DNA of 35,102 nt from Pseudomonadota bacterium (GTDB lineage Bacteria; BMS3Abin14), in the NCBI GenBank assembly GCA_003228585.1, contig QIEJ01000062.1, forward strand, positions 1-35,102. The letters are read 5' to 3'. The translations under genes and the position numbers were made by a program. This document shows positions 8,371-19,839 of this stretch, piece after piece. How positions within the stretch are numbered: the stretch's first letter is position 1; every line of letters starts with the position of its first letter. A model generated the notes under the pieces. That model was not told the DNA's origin and did no database searches. It saw only the letters and a list, made by a program, of their open reading frames with translations.

Positions 8371-10521
8371 ATGAAATTGTCAAGAAGATACTCATCGAAA
8401 AGACCAGGGCGGACCAAGGGACAACAGGGACGGCGGCATAATGACAGGATTCTGGGGTTTCTCGGAGAGGAATCGGACAGACCCCTGCTGGCAAAAGAGC
8501 TGTCCGATGCTCTGAAGGTTCCGTCAAATGAGAGGCGGTCTTTCACAAGGGCTCTGAATTCCCTCGTCGATTCCGGGGCCGTGATCAGGACCAGGGGCGG
8601 ACGCTTTGCCCTGCCCTCGAAGATCCACCTCATAACCGGAGCGATCCAGATGAACCGTGAGGGGACCGGCATCCTGATCCCGGATGACGGATCACAGAGA
8701 GTATCCGTCCCTCCCGCCAACCTGAAGTCGGCCATGCACGGCGACAGGGTGGTTGTCAGGACGGAAAAAAAAGATTATCGGGGCCGTTCCATCGGACGGG
8801 TTGTCCGGATCATTGAGCGGGGCAACCCTGATCTCGTAGCCCATTTCGACCACGCTGACGGTATCTCATTCGGCCGGCCCTACGACAGCCGGCTTTCGGC
8901 CGACATCATCATCCCTCCCGGATCGGAGGAAGGGGCTGTCCCCGGGCAGCTGGTCGTATTGGAACTGACCGATTTTCCCTCCAGAGGGCGCCCGGCCAGA
9001 GGCAAGGTCGTGGAGGTACTCGGGCACCCGGAGGACCCCGGTTCTGAAACAAAAGCCGTCATCCACAGTCATCACATACCCCACCGTTTTCCCGAGGCAG
9101 CGCTGAAAAGTGCATCAACCATCACCGGGGCTGTGCCCGGTGGTTCGCTCCGGGACCGGGAGGATCTGAGGGATCTGAATTTTGTCACCATTGACGGAGC
9201 CAGGGCACGGGATTTCGACGATGCCCTCTACGCCAGGAAGGGGAAAGACGGGAAGATCACCCTTTACGTTTCCATTGCTGATGTGTCGTATTTCGTCAGG
9301 CCGGGCTCTCCTCTTGACAGAGAGGCCTTCCGCCGGGGCAACTCCGTCTATTTTCCGGACACCGTCGTCCCCATGCTCCCCGAGCGCATCTCCAACGACA
9401 TCTGCAGCCTGAATCCGGACAAGGACCGGCTGGCATTTACCTGCCAGGTGGAAGTCGACACCCGGGGCAACCCTGCTGAATACAGCTTCTACACAAGCGT
9501 GATCCGAAGCGCCGCCCGACTGACATACAGGCAGGTGGAGGATTATTTTACCGGTTCGAGGCAGACGCTGGAAAAGGGAGCACAGGTCACAGGAAATCTG
9601 GATACCCTGCGGGACCTGTTCGACCGCCTTTCCAGGCGGCGGCTCGGGCGCGGAAGTCTTGATTTTGACTTTCCGGAACCCGCGGTCGTACTCGACACAA
9701 TGGGGCACGTTGAGAACATCTACCGGGCCGAGAGATACACTTCTCACAGGCTTGTGGAGGAGTGCATGCTCCTGGCAAACGAGGTTGTCGCCCGATTCAT
9801 CAGGGAATCGGATGTGCCCGGTGTCTACCGTGTTCACAATCCGCCCGATAAAAGCCGCATCGAGGATCTGAACCTTGTCCTGTCCGCACTGGGTCTTTCG
9901 ATTCCCCCGTCTTCGGCTCACACGCCCCGCCCCTTCACCAGGATAATCGATGACGTCAGGGGAACCGGTAAGGAGCGGTTCATCAACACCGTCATTCTCC
10001 GTTCCATGATGAGGGCCCAATACTCGCCATCACCGGAGGGGCACTTCGGACTGGCCCTTGCCGATTACGCCCACTTCACCTCACCCATCAGGAGGTACGC
10101 CGATCTGATGGTCCACCGGATCCTGAAGGGGCTGCTGGGCATCGGGGAACCCGGCGAATTGAAGAACCTGGACGGGATCTGCGGTCACATCACCGAAACC
10201 GAACGCACGGCCGAATCGGCCGAGAGGGACATCCTCTCCCTTTACCGGGCCCGGTTTATGGAGGATAAGCTGGGCGAAGAGTTCGAGGGATTCATAACGG
10301 GGGTGACGTCCTTCGGTCTTTTTGTCGAACTCAACGAATTTTACGTGGAGGGTCTCGTCCACCTGACAACCATGCACGATGATTACTATCATTTCAGGGA
10401 ACAAAACCTCATGCTGGTGGGCGAGCACACAGGGCGGACCTTCCGCATCGGGGACCCGGTCAAAATCAGAGTGATCAAGGTTGACTCCGCCCGGCGCCAT
10501 ATAGATTTTGAGATCACATGA
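8371..10521 (+). CDS. rnr: Ribonuclease R
   Basis: RNB motif FVTIDGARARDFDDALYARKG, ALADYAHFTSPIRRYADLMVHR and C-terminal S1 domain. Confidence 0.95.
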   Translation: MKLSRRYSSKRPGRTKGQQGRRHNDRILGFLGEESDRPLLAKELSDALKVPSNERRSFTRALNSLVDSGAVIRTRGGRFALPSKIHLITGAIQMNREGTGILIPDDGSQRVSVPPANLKSAMHGDRVVVRTEKKDYRGRSIGRVVRIIERGNPDLVAHFDHADGISFGRPYDSRLSADIIIPPGSEEGAVPGQLVVLELTDFPSRGRPARGKVVEVLGHPEDPGSETKAVIHSHHIPHRFPEAALKSASTITGAVPGGSLRDREDLRDLNFVTIDGARARDFDDALYARKGKDGKITLYVSIADVSYFVRPGSPLDREAFRRGNSVYFPDTVVPMLPERISNDICSLNPDKDRLAFTCQVEVDTRGNPAEYSFYTSVIRSAARLTYRQVEDYFTGSRQTLEKGAQVTGNLDTLRDLFDRLSRRRLGRGSLDFDFPEPAVVLDTMGHVENIYRAERYTSHRLVEECMLLANEVVARFIRESDVPGVYRVHNPPDKSRIEDLNLVLSALGLSIPPSSAHTPRPFTRIIDDVRGTGKERFINTVILRSMMRAQYSPSPEGHFGLALADYAHFTSPIRRYADLMVHRILKGLLGIGEPGELKNLDGICGHITETERTAESAERDILSLYRARFMEDKLGEEFEGFITGVTSFGLFVELNEFYVEGLVHLTTMHDDYYHFREQNLMLVGEHTGRTFRIGDPVKIRVIKVDSARRHIDFEIT

Positions 10522-11381
10522 GGGAAAAAGAGACAGCCGGCCGACCGGTCAGAACCCTTAATCCTGCTTCTCCCGAATATCCGGGCCTGCTCAGACACAT
10601 CTGTTCACCTCCCGACCCCCTGTACATAGATGGAAAATTACTGCCGGCAGACGACCTTTCGGTCGCCATTGTCGGTTCCCGCACCCCCACCCCTTACGGC
10701 GTTTCCATGGCCGAAAAGATTGCCCGTGGATTGGCCCACAGCGGATTTACGGTGATAAGCGGAATGGCACGGGGAATCGACACCGCGGCTCACCGGGCCG
10801 CTCTCCGGGCAGGGGGCAGGACCATAGGAGTCCTCGGATGCGGCCTGGACCTTGACTATCCAAGAGGCAGCCGAAAGGTCAGGGAGCAGATTGTCCTGCA
10901 CGGTGCCCTGGTCTCCGAGTTCACGGAGGGAACTCCGCCAATACCCGGGAATTTCCCCCGTCGAAATCGGATCATAAGCGGTATGTCTCTGGCCGTGATC
11001 GTGGTGGAGGCCGGCAGAAGGAGCGGTTCCCTTATCACCGCCAGATGGGCCCTTGACCAGGGTCGGGAAGTTATGGCCGTACCCGGCAGGGCGGACTGCT
11101 CCATGTCTGAAGGCCCGTTGATTCTGATCCGGGACGGGGCTTGTCCGGTTACCAGTGCGGCGGATGTGGCACTGGCGCTGGGAGTGGATCCGCCTTCAGA
11201 AACCGTCCCCGGAGAGGGTCACCATCCCCTCCTCGGGGAACTGGCTGGTCGGGGCAAGCTTCCGGAGGAGATGGCGACGGCGACGGGCTGGACCATTTCA
11301 AAGGTGCTGACCGAACTGTCACATCTGGAGATAGCAGGCCACATCCGCAGGGAACCCGGCGGGAGATATGCGCTGCTGTAA
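10518..11381 (+). CDS. dprA: DNA processing protein DprA/Smf with C-terminal winged helix
   Basis: VAIVGSRTPTPYG, VISGMARGIDTAAHRAAL, FPRRNRIISGMS, VVEAGRRSGSLITARWALDQGREVMAVPG; ATGA overlap with rnr. Confidence 0.95.
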   Translation: MREKETAGRPVRTLNPASPEYPGLLRHICSPPDPLYIDGKLLPADDLSVAIVGSRTPTPYGVSMAEKIARGLAHSGFTVISGMARGIDTAAHRAALRAGGRTIGVLGCGLDLDYPRGSRKVREQIVLHGALVSEFTEGTPPIPGNFPRRNRIISGMSLAVIVVEAGRRSGSLITARWALDQGREVMAVPGRADCSMSEGPLILIRDGACPVTSAADVALALGVDPPSETVPGEGHHPLLGELAGRGKLPEEMATATGWTISKVLTELSHLEIAGHIRREPGGRYALL

Positions 11382-11442
11382 TCCGGTGGCAGCGCAAATG
11401 TGTGGAGGTATGGGAGTACCGGGGTGTTTGAACTCAACGATC

Positions 11443-11532
11443 GTCATCGCGAGTCACCCTGGCCTCGTGGAGGGTGACGTGGCGATCTCGGCAATCCGAG
11501 ACTGCTTCGGTCGCCAAACGCCTCGCAGTGAC
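11443..11532. repeat. MITE-like element, short (about 90 bp) form, GTCATCGCGAG...CCTCGCAGTGAC
   Basis: Near-match to the copy at 24455; terminal inverted words gtcatcgcgag / ctcgcagtgac. Confidence 0.75.
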
Positions 11533-11743
11533 GACCTCTTGATCTTCCTTCTTTGCTCCCTGCCCTGAGCAAGCGGAGCGCGTCGAATGGTTTGTTCTTT
11601 GATGTTGGATATTGGATTTTGGATTGGGCTGAATACGGGGGCTGAATTAAAATAAGGTTGACAATCAGCCCCAAACTCTGTTTAGAAGCATGCGCAGGGA
11701 ATAGAACCTTAAACCTTGAACTTTGAATTCAGGAAAACCAACC

Positions 11744-13999
11744 ATGTCAAAATCCCTCATAATTGTCGAATCACCCACAAAGGCCAAGACCATCGAACGG
11801 ATCCTGGGCAAGGATTACGGGGTCCTCTCCTCCAACGGGCACGTGATCGATCTCCCCTCAAAGGAACTGGCGGTTGACACCGAACACGGATTCGTTCTGA
11901 AGAACCAGGTGATCCCCGGCAAGAGAAAGGTTTTAAGCCAGATATCCAAAGCCGCCAAAGATGCTGACAGGATACTTCTGGCCACGGACCCTGACCGTGA
12001 AGGCGAGGCCATCGCTTATCTCATAGCCAATCATCTGAAGCTTCCGGAAGAAAAAGTGTATCGGGTCCTTTTCCATGAAATAACAAAAGCGGGTATTCTC
12101 CGGGCCCTCGAGAATCCGGGCAGGCCCGATCATCTCAAGTTCGAGGCACAGCAGGCCCGAAGGGCCATTGACCGGTTGGTCGGCTATAAATTAAGCCCCG
12201 TCCTCTGGAAAAAGATCCGGCGTGGTCTTTCCGCAGGCAGGGTTCAATCCGTTGCCCTCCGACTGGTTTGCGAACGTGAAAAGGCGATCCTGGCCTTCAA
12301 GCCTGAGGATTACTGGCTTATTTTTTCTCACCTCGAGGCAGAGGAAAAACCCGTGGTGAAAGCACGGCTGGTCTCCGTGGATGGCAAAAAGATCGATGGC
12401 AAAAAAACACGCATTACGGATGAAACCCTCGCAAAGCAGATCCATGCCAAACTGAAACAAGAGCAGCACACCGTCACCGACATTCAGATCAGGGCCGCAC
12501 GCCGCAGTCCCGCGCCGCCTTTTATCACCAGCACCCTGCAGCAGGAAGCAGCCAGAAAATTTCGCTTTACGGCCAAACGCACCATGATGATCGCCCAGCA
12601 GCTCTACGAGGGGATATCCATCGGGAATGTTGGAACCACGGGCCTCATTACCTATATGAGAACCGATTCGGTAAGGGTATCCGGGGAGGCTGTTACCGGT
12701 GCAAGGGAACAGGTCAAGAACCTGTTCGGGTCCGAATACATCCCTGATTCACCGAGGGCGTACCGCAACCGCAAGGGAGCCCAGGACGCTCATGAAGCGG
12801 TACGTCCCACCAGGCTGGAGCTGACACCGGAAAAAATCGGTCAACATCTGGAAAAAGACCAGGCCCGGTTGTACGAACTGATCTACAAACGTTTCCTGGC
12901 GTCCCAGATGACCGATCTTTCGCTGGAAAAGACCAGGGTGAATATCGAAGCTGGACCTTACGGTATGGAGGTTTCCGGCCAGAGGGTTATTTTCAACGGT
13001 TTCACCATCCTCTATGAGGAAGGCCGTGACGACGAGGGGAACTCGGACCCTTCCCTCCCACCCATATCAAAGGGTCAGGACCTTAAGCTGATCGATGTGG
13101 AGGTGGAAAAAAAGACCACACAACCGCCGCCAAGGTATACCGAGGCCACACTCGTGAAGATGCTCGAGGAGAAGGGAATCGGCAGGCCAAGCACCTATGC
13201 GGCAATCCTGGATACGATCCAGAAGCGCAACTATGTCAACAAGGAACAGAGACGCTTCATACCCACCACCCTTGGCATGGCCGTGAATGATTATCTCGTG
13301 ACCCGGTTTTCCCGGTTGGTAGACGTCCAGTTTACAGCCGACATGGAGGACCAGCTGGACAGTGTCGAGGAAGGGGACAAAACCTACCTCGAGATGCTCA
13401 ACGGTTTTTACGAACCTTTCGTCGACGAACTGGACAAGGTGGAAAACGGGGACGATGATTTCCAGTGGGGCGGCACCGACGAACAGTGTCCGAAATGCGA
13501 CCGCGGCCTGGTTATCAAAGTAAGCGGGAAAACCGGAGAGTTTCTCGCCTGCTCCGGCTATCCCGACTGTAAATTCACGTCTAACTTCAAAAAAACCGAT
13601 GACGGAAAAATCCAACTGGTGGAGGAGGAGAAGAGGGAAGAACGCTGTCCCGAGTGCCAGGGGCCCATGGTCCTGAGACAGGGACGCGGAGGGCCGTTTC
13701 TCGGCTGCACCAGGTATCCCGACTGCCGTGGAACCCTCCCCCTTTCAACGGGAGTGCCATGCCCGGAGGATGGCTGTGAGGGAGAACTCGTGGTCAAGAG
13801 AAGCAAAAAAGGCCGAACCTTCTACAGTTGTTCCCGATATCCCGGGTGCAAATTCGCCACCTGGGACCCGCCCGTTGCCCAGCCCTGTCCACAATGCCAG
13901 AATCCCATCATGACCGAAAAAAACATCCGGGGTGATGACCACCTTGTCTGTCCCCGAAAGGAGTGCGGATTCCGGATCCAGCGGGATGCGGCCGGTTAA
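11744..13999 (+). CDS. topA: DNA topoisomerase I with C-terminal zinc fingers
   Basis: MSKSLIIVESPTKAKTIERILG, TDPDREGEAIA, GLITYMRTDSVR, and four C-terminal Cys-rich segments. Confidence 0.97.
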   Translation: MSKSLIIVESPTKAKTIERILGKDYGVLSSNGHVIDLPSKELAVDTEHGFVLKNQVIPGKRKVLSQISKAAKDADRILLATDPDREGEAIAYLIANHLKLPEEKVYRVLFHEITKAGILRALENPGRPDHLKFEAQQARRAIDRLVGYKLSPVLWKKIRRGLSAGRVQSVALRLVCEREKAILAFKPEDYWLIFSHLEAEEKPVVKARLVSVDGKKIDGKKTRITDETLAKQIHAKLKQEQHTVTDIQIRAARRSPAPPFITSTLQQEAARKFRFTAKRTMMIAQQLYEGISIGNVGTTGLITYMRTDSVRVSGEAVTGAREQVKNLFGSEYIPDSPRAYRNRKGAQDAHEAVRPTRLELTPEKIGQHLEKDQARLYELIYKRFLASQMTDLSLEKTRVNIEAGPYGMEVSGQRVIFNGFTILYEEGRDDEGNSDPSLPPISKGQDLKLIDVEVEKKTTQPPPRYTEATLVKMLEEKGIGRPSTYAAILDTIQKRNYVNKEQRRFIPTTLGMAVNDYLVTRFSRLVDVQFTADMEDQLDSVEEGDKTYLEMLNGFYEPFVDELDKVENGDDDFQWGGTDEQCPKCDRGLVIKVSGKTGEFLACSGYPDCKFTSNFKKTDDGKIQLVEEEKREERCPECQGPMVLRQGRGGPFLGCTRYPDCRGTLPLSTGVPCPEDGCEGELVVKRSKKGRTFYSCSRYPGCKFATWDPPVAQPCPQCQNPIMTEKNIRGDDHLVCPRKECGFRIQRDAAG

Positions 14000-15305
14000 G
14001 ATCATCGGAGGCGGCCTGGCCGGTTGTGAAGCCGCCTGGCAGGTGGCCAAAAGAGGTATCCCTGTCCACCTGTACGAGATGAGGCCTGACGTCATGCCGC
14101 CGGCTCACAGGACGGGAGAGCTTGCTGAGCTGGTTTGCAGTAACTCCCTCAAATCGGATCGTGTGGACCGGGCCAGCGGTCTTCTTAAAGCTGAACTGAC
14201 CCTCATCGATTCGATGCTGTTGAAAGCGGGTAGGAAGGCATCTATTCCAGGGGGTTCTTCCCTGTGCGTTGACCGGTCTGAGTTCTCCAACCTTGTGACA
14301 TCGTCCATCGACCGGAATCCTCTCATAAAGGTGATCCGCGAGGAGGTCTCCATCCTGCCCGAGGATGGTCCATCCATCGTTGCCACAGGGCCTCTTTCAT
14401 CGGAGTCCATAACACAGGCTATGGAGAACCTGTTCGGCGCCGGTTCCCTCGCTTTTTACGACGCCATTTCTCCAACCGTTGAATCGGATTCCATCGACTG
14501 GAACCGTGTCTTCATCCAGGACCGCTATGAGGAGCCCGGCCAGGGAGTTTACGTCAACTGTCCACTGCAACGTGAGGAGTACCTGAAACTGGTTGACGCT
14601 CTTCGCACATCAGAGGCAGTAAAACCCCATGAATTCGAAAACACCAGACTCTTCGAAGCGTGCCTTCCTGTGGAGGTTCTGGCGGCACGGGGAGAGGACA
14701 CACTGGCGTTCGGTCCCATGAGGCCCGTTGGTCTCACTGACCCGAAAACCGGAAAAAGACCTTTCGCGGTTGTTCAACTCCGGCCGGAGAACAGGGAGCG
14801 CACACTCTACGGCATGGTCGGATTCCAGACAAAAATGAGGATGGGCGAACAGAAGAGAGTTTTCTGCACCATACCCGGTCTCGAGAACGCCAGGTTTGAA
14901 CGGCTTGGCAGCATTCATCGCAACACATTCATCAACTCTCCAATACTGCTTGATTCCCTTCAGCGATCTGCAGCCGCACCCTGGATGTTTTTCGCCGGCC
15001 AGATAACCGGTGTAGAGGGATATGTGGAGTCCATTGCCAGCGGGGCCATGGCGGGCATTTACGCGGCAATGAGTGTCTTTGAAATGGAGCCCTGCCCTCC
15101 GCCCCCGACGACCATGACAGGCGCCCTTCTGCATCACCTTACTTTCGTACCCCACGGTGAGTTTCAACCGATCAACGCCCGGTTCGGCCTTCTTCCCTTA
15201 CCCGATGGGCCCAAAACCGGGAAAACCGCCCGAAGACGGATCCTTTCCGAAAGGGCCGTCGCCCATATGACCGATTATCTTTCCAAGCTCCAGTCTGGAC
15301 TTTAA
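13986..15305 (+). CDS. trmFO: FADH2/folate-dependent tRNA (uracil-5-)-methyltransferase TrmFO
   Basis: MRPVKIIGGGLAGCEAAWQVAKRG, YEMRP, ELVCSNSLKSD, ITGVEGYVESIASG; 14-nt overlap with topA. Confidence 0.95.
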   Translation: MRPVKIIGGGLAGCEAAWQVAKRGIPVHLYEMRPDVMPPAHRTGELAELVCSNSLKSDRVDRASGLLKAELTLIDSMLLKAGRKASIPGGSSLCVDRSEFSNLVTSSIDRNPLIKVIREEVSILPEDGPSIVATGPLSSESITQAMENLFGAGSLAFYDAISPTVESDSIDWNRVFIQDRYEEPGQGVYVNCPLQREEYLKLVDALRTSEAVKPHEFENTRLFEACLPVEVLAARGEDTLAFGPMRPVGLTDPKTGKRPFAVVQLRPENRERTLYGMVGFQTKMRMGEQKRVFCTIPGLENARFERLGSIHRNTFINSPILLDSLQRSAAAPWMFFAGQITGVEGYVESIASGAMAGIYAAMSVFEMEPCPPPPTTMTGALLHHLTFVPHGEFQPINARFGLLPLPDGPKTGKTARRRILSERAVAHMTDYLSKLQSGL

Positions 15306-15347
15306 AAAATAACTTAAATATAATTATATATTTGCTGTGAGGATATT

Positions 15348-16298
15348 TTGCCAATGATTGAAGCAACCGGAAAGCAGAGTGCTGATCAGGAATCCCGACA
15401 GGGACCGGAGTACCTGACAGGTTACCTGCGTCACATGGCCGATGTCAGGGGCGCTTCCCCGCATACTGTGTCTGCCTACCGGCGTGACCTGACCGAATAC
15501 CACAATCACCTGACGTCGAGGGAGCTTGAGACCTATTCGCAGGCATCCGTGCGATCATATCTTGGATACATGTTTAAAAGAGGGCTGAACCGGTCCACCA
15601 TGGCGAGGAAGATGTCGGCTATCCGCTCCTACAGCCGGTATCTGATCAGGGAAGGCGTATTGAGCATCAATCCATGTGAGGGGATCCCGACACCCCGCGC
15701 AAAGCGTATGTCTCCGAGGTTCCTGACCGTTGAGGAGATAACAGCACTGCTGGACGCCCCATCAGGCGACAGGACCATCGACCACAGAGACATGGCCCTG
15801 TGGGAGCTTCTGTACTCTTCCGGCATCAGGGTCAGTGAACTGGCCCGGTTGAACAGAGCCGACTGGGACCAGGCGGGCCGCATCATCAGGGTTCGCGGAA
15901 AGGGCAACAAGGAGAGACTGGTGCCTTTCGGGGAAAAGGCGGTCCGTCGAATGGAGGCCTATCTCAAGGCAACCGATCGATGGCCCCACAGGAGGGAGAA
16001 CTCCCCATTGTTCCTGAACAACAGGGGGCGGCGTTTGACTGTAAGAAGTATCCAGAAGAGACTCGAGAAGCGCCTCCGGGACTGCGGTCTGGAAAATCGG
16101 ATCAGCCCGCATGTGATCAGGCATACCTTTGCCACCCATCTGCTCGACAGCGGCGCGGACCTTACCGCTATCCAGGAGATGCTGGGCCATGAGAGCCTGG
16201 AAACGACTCAGGTCTACACCCATGTCACACTTGACAGGCTGCTGGATGTTTACGACAGATCCCATCCCAGGTCATCCGGGAAAGGAGACGGGAAATGA
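15348..16298 (+). CDS. xerC: Tyrosine recombinase XerC/XerD (start TTG 15348 or ATG 15354)
   Basis: Catalytic set [47 protein letters not shown]; dprA-topA-trmFO-xerC-hslVU context. Confidence 0.9.
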   Translation: MPMIEATGKQSADQESRQGPEYLTGYLRHMADVRGASPHTVSAYRRDLTEYHNHLTSRELETYSQASVRSYLGYMFKRGLNRSTMARKMSAIRSYSRYLIREGVLSINPCEGIPTPRAKRMSPRFLTVEEITALLDAPSGDRTIDHRDMALWELLYSSGIRVSELARLNRADWDQAGRIIRVRGKGNKERLVPFGEKAVRRMEAYLKATDRWPHRRENSPLFLNNRGRRLTVRSIQKRLEKRLRDCGLENRISPHVIRHTFATHLLDSGADLTAIQEMLGHESLETTQVYTHVTLDRLLDVYDRSHPRSSGKGDGK

Positions 16299-16822
16299 AA
16301 GGAACAACGGTTCTCGCTGTGCGCCGGGACCAGAAGGTGGCCATGGGGGGAGATGGTCAGGTCACCATTGGCGAAACGGTGATCAAACACACGGCTCGAA
16401 AGGTCAGGACCCTCCATCAGGGTAAGGTGCTGGTGGGATTCGCCGGATCCACGGCCGATGCCTTTACCCTGTTTGAACGTTTTGAGAAAAAGCTGGAGCA
16501 GTTCTCGGGAAATCTTTCCCGGGCCGCTGTGGAGCTGGCCAAGGATTGGCGCACGGACAGGATACTTCGCAGACTTGAAGCCCTGATGGCGGTGTGTGAC
16601 AAGGACAATCTGTTTCTCATTTCAGGCGCCGGGGATGTCCTCGAACCCGATGACGGGATACTGGCTATCGGTTCGGGAGGAGCCTACGCCAGAGCAGCCG
16701 CTGACGCCCTACTGGACGGAACGGATCTTTCCGCGGCCGAGGTGGTGAATAAGGCACTCAGGATCGCCGCGAGGATATGCATTTATACCAATGACGAGAT
16801 CACGGTGGAAGAGCTGGAATAA
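16295..16822 (+). CDS. hslV: HslV protease subunit
   Basis: [31 protein letters not shown]...; ATGA overlap with xerC. Confidence 0.97.
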   Translation: MKGTTVLAVRRDQKVAMGGDGQVTIGETVIKHTARKVRTLHQGKVLVGFAGSTADAFTLFERFEKKLEQFSGNLSRAAVELAKDWRTDRILRRLEALMAVCDKDNLFLISGAGDVLEPDDGILAIGSGGAYARAAADALLDGTDLSAAEVVNKALRIAARICIYTNDEITVEELE

Positions 16823-16955
16823 TTATGAGAGGGCGCAGAGCGGTTAAATCAGATGAGGAGAGTGACAAGCGTTTACTCTTGGATTTTGGATCTTGGATTA
16901 TTACCCGGGACATTAGACAAACCGGGACTCGGAACTTTAACACGAGGTAACTGCA

Positions 16956-18302
16956 TTGACCGAAAGAAACTTCACACCAAGAGAGATCGTTGATAGTCTG
17001 GACAGGTTCATCATAGGCCAGGAAAAAGCCAAAAGATGTGTAGCTATAGCCCTGAGGAACAGGTGGCGGAGACGCCAGGTCCCGGAGGAACTCAGGGATG
17101 AGATCGCGCCAAAAAATATCATAATGATGGGCCCTACCGGTGTCGGCAAGACCGAGATCGCCCGGCGGTTGGCCACATTAGCTAAATCCCCTTTTATCAA
17201 GGTGGAGGCAACCAAATTCACCGAGGTCGGCTATGTGGGCCGTGATGTGGAATCCATGGTGAGAGACCTGACTGAACTGGCCATCAAGATGGTCAAGGAG
17301 GAGTCCATGGTCACGGTCATGGAGAGAGCCGACGCCATGACCGAGGAGCGGATCCTCGATCTCCTCCTGCCACACAGTTCCCCGAAGCCCGTGGTGGCGC
17401 CGGCGGAGCCGCACGCCCCTGGCGTAGACACCCGTGAAAAGCTTCGCCGAATGCTCAGAAAAGGTGAGCTGAACGAGCGCGAAGTTGAGATCCAGGTGGA
17501 GGAAAAATCCACGCCACTGGTGGAGATCTTTACAGGCCCGGGAATGGAGGGGATGGACATCAACCTGAAGGACATGATGGGCAATATGTTCCCCGGCCGA
17601 AAGAAATCCCGCAAGGTCAAACTTGCCGAAGCTGCGGAGCTGCTCGCTCAGGAGGAGGCCCAGAAGCTCATTGACATGGAAAAGGTCACAACCGAGGCCA
17701 TTAACCGGGTCGAGCAGAACGGGATCATCTTCCTGGACGAGATCGACAAGATAACCGGCAGGGAATCCGCCCAAGGGCCTGACGTCTCGAGGGAAGGTGT
17801 CCAGAGAGACCTGCTTCCCATTATCGAGGGGACGACAGTAACAACCAAGCACGGCATGGTGAAAACCGATCACATCCTGTTCATCGCTGCGGGAGCCTTT
17901 CACGGGAGAAAACCCTCTGACCTGCTTCCCGAACTGCAGGGCAGGTTTCCGATAAGGGTGGAACTGGATCCGCTGACCAGAGAGGATTTTGTTCGAATCC
18001 TTACCGAGCCGGAAAACGCGCTCATACTCCAGTACACGGAACTGATGCGAACCGAGGGCCTTGAGCTGGAATTCTCACCGGATGCCATTGAGACCATCGC
18101 TTCGATGGCCGAGGAGGTCAACACCCGCACGGAGAATATCGGGGCACGCAGACTGCACACCATAATGGAGAAATTACTTGAGGATCTGTCCTTCAAAGCT
18201 CCCGACCTTACCGAACAGAAGATCGAGATCGATTCAGTCCACGTCCATGAGAAACTTTCCGATGTGGTGGGTGACGAGGATCTGAGCCGTTACATCCTGT
18301 GA
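16956..18302 (+). CDS. hslU: HslU ATPase subunit (TTG start)
   Basis: [33 protein letters not shown], Walker [16 protein letters not shown], Walker [12 protein letters not shown]. Confidence 0.97.
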   Translation: MTERNFTPREIVDSLDRFIIGQEKAKRCVAIALRNRWRRRQVPEELRDEIAPKNIIMMGPTGVGKTEIARRLATLAKSPFIKVEATKFTEVGYVGRDVESMVRDLTELAIKMVKEESMVTVMERADAMTEERILDLLLPHSSPKPVVAPAEPHAPGVDTREKLRRMLRKGELNEREVEIQVEEKSTPLVEIFTGPGMEGMDINLKDMMGNMFPGRKKSRKVKLAEAAELLAQEEAQKLIDMEKVTTEAINRVEQNGIIFLDEIDKITGRESAQGPDVSREGVQRDLLPIIEGTTVTTKHGMVKTDHILFIAAGAFHGRKPSDLLPELQGRFPIRVELDPLTREDFVRILTEPENALILQYTELMRTEGLELEFSPDAIETIASMAEEVNTRTENIGARRLHTIMEKLLEDLSFKAPDLTEQKIEIDSVHVHEKLSDVVGDEDLSRYIL

Positions 18303-18324
18303 TCGGTTACGAAAACAGAGAGGC

Positions 18325-19839
18325 TTGATAATGAGAAAGATGCTCATTGTGGAGAGTGTAGATGTTCACAAGCAGGCTATACGCGACATCCTGTCCAGAG
18401 AGGGTTTCGAGATCGAAGAGGCCCCTGATGGACAGCGGGCTATTGGCGCTGTGAGGAGTTCCGGTCCATTTGACATCGTGTTTCTCGCCGACCGGATGCC
18501 GGGGCTTTCGGGAAACGACACACTTATTGCCATACGCAAATATAATCCGAAACAGAAAGTCGTCATCCTCATGGCGAGGGAGGACCAACAGACGGCGGTC
18601 CTTGCCATGTCCAGAGGGGCTTCGGACATCCTGAAAAAGCCTTTCAAGTCCGAGGACGTTCTTCGTACTACGAGGAACGTCCTCGAAAAAAGCGATCTTC
18701 AGAGGGACAGCAGGAAAAAGTTCGAGCGTTTACGCCTCCTGGAGAAGCATACGGAGGGGTTGACCTCAATCGCCATGGAGGATCATCTCCCAGAGGAGAT
18801 CGTCCGAAAAGACAAATTTCTCAGAAAAACCCTGGAGCTTATTGCCGAAGTCCTCGAGGCAAAGAAAGTCTCCATTATGCTTCTCGACAGAAAGGGCGAA
18901 AACCTTCACATGGCTCAGTCCAACTGGATGAGCCCTGAGATCATGAACACCATCCGGCAGCCGGTCTCGAAGGGAGTTACCGGCTGGGTTGTTCGGGAGC
19001 GCAAACCGGTTCTCGTGGAGAATGTCCATGAAGACAGGAGGATGAAGACTGCCAGGTTTTCCAAACAGTATGATTCCCCGTCATTCATCTGCACACCTCT
19101 TTTTTTCAACAAAAAGGTGGTGGGTGCGATAAGCGCCAACGACAAACAGGATGGGAAACCGTTCAACGAGGAGGACCTGACTATTCTGAGCACATTCACC
19201 CATCTGGTGTCGATGGAGATCGCCAGCCTGTCTCTGAGCCAGAAAGTTGAGAAGGAGCATCTGAAGCTCACCTACATAAACAACGTTGTCTTCTCGCTGG
19301 CTTCCAGCCTGGGTCCCGAGGAGATCTACCAGAACATGGTGGATCGTATCAGAACCAACCTTCGGGGCAAGGTATGTGCTCTCGTTACAGTCGATGAGGA
19401 CGGGGATCAGTTGAAGATCGAGGCCGTCAGCGCTGATGACGACCTCCCTGTCAGGATGGAATCGTTTAATCCCGGCTCGGGAATTATCGGTAAGGTTCTG
19501 GAATCTGGAAAACCGATCGTTGTCAACGACATCAGGAAAAATGATGAAACCGATCCTACGGTGGACTTCCTCCGGGGTCTGGCGCCGGGAAACATGGCAG
19601 CCGTCCCCATCAAGTTGAAGGGGAACACAATTGGAATTCTTGTTGTGTACGACAAGGAGGACGAGCTTCCCTTCAACGACTGGGACCTGGAGATCCTCAC
19701 GGCTCTGGCCCCTCACGCGGCTATGGGGTTGAAGAACGCCTGGCTCTACCAGAACCTCCTCGACAGCATCGATGAAGTGGTTGCCACCAACAAACAGATC
19801 GAGGAACTGAATCGTCTCAGGGACAAGGTATCAGGATGA
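18325..19839 (+). CDS. Degenerate receiver-GAF-GAF protein, no recognisable output domain
   Basis: REC-like N-terminus with [14 protein letters not shown] (phosphoacceptor position Ala), two GAF-like regions, ends [16 protein letters not shown] overlap with argB. Confidence 0.85.
   Translation: MIMRKMLIVESVDVHKQAIRDILSREGFEIEEAPDGQRAIGAVRSSGPFDIVFLADRMPGLSGNDTLIAIRKYNPKQKVVILMAREDQQTAVLAMSRGASDILKKPFKSEDVLRTTRNVLEKSDLQRDSRKKFERLRLLEKHTEGLTSIAMEDHLPEEIVRKDKFLRKTLELIAEVLEAKKVSIMLLDRKGENLHMAQSNWMSPEIMNTIRQPVSKGVTGWVVRERKPVLVENVHEDRRMKTARFSKQYDSPSFICTPLFFNKKVVGAISANDKQDGKPFNEEDLTILSTFTHLVSMEIASLSLSQKVEKEHLKLTYINNVVFSLASSLGPEEIYQNMVDRIRTNLRGKVCALVTVDEDGDQLKIEAVSADDDLPVRMESFNPGSGIIGKVLESGKPIVVNDIRKNDETDPTVDFLRGLAPGNMAAVPIKLKGNTIGILVVYDKEDELPFNDWDLEILTALAPHAAMGLKNAWLYQNLLDSIDEVVATNKQIEELNRLRDKVSG

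Noticed and set aside
9115-10020. 301-aa minus-strand ORF opposite RNase R
   Set aside because: Fully antisense to a strongly recognisable RNB-domain gene; no recognisable family, typical shadow ORF in GC-rich coding sequence.
17178-17903. 241-aa minus-strand ORF opposite hslU
   Set aside because: Shadow ORF of the conserved HslU ATPase region.
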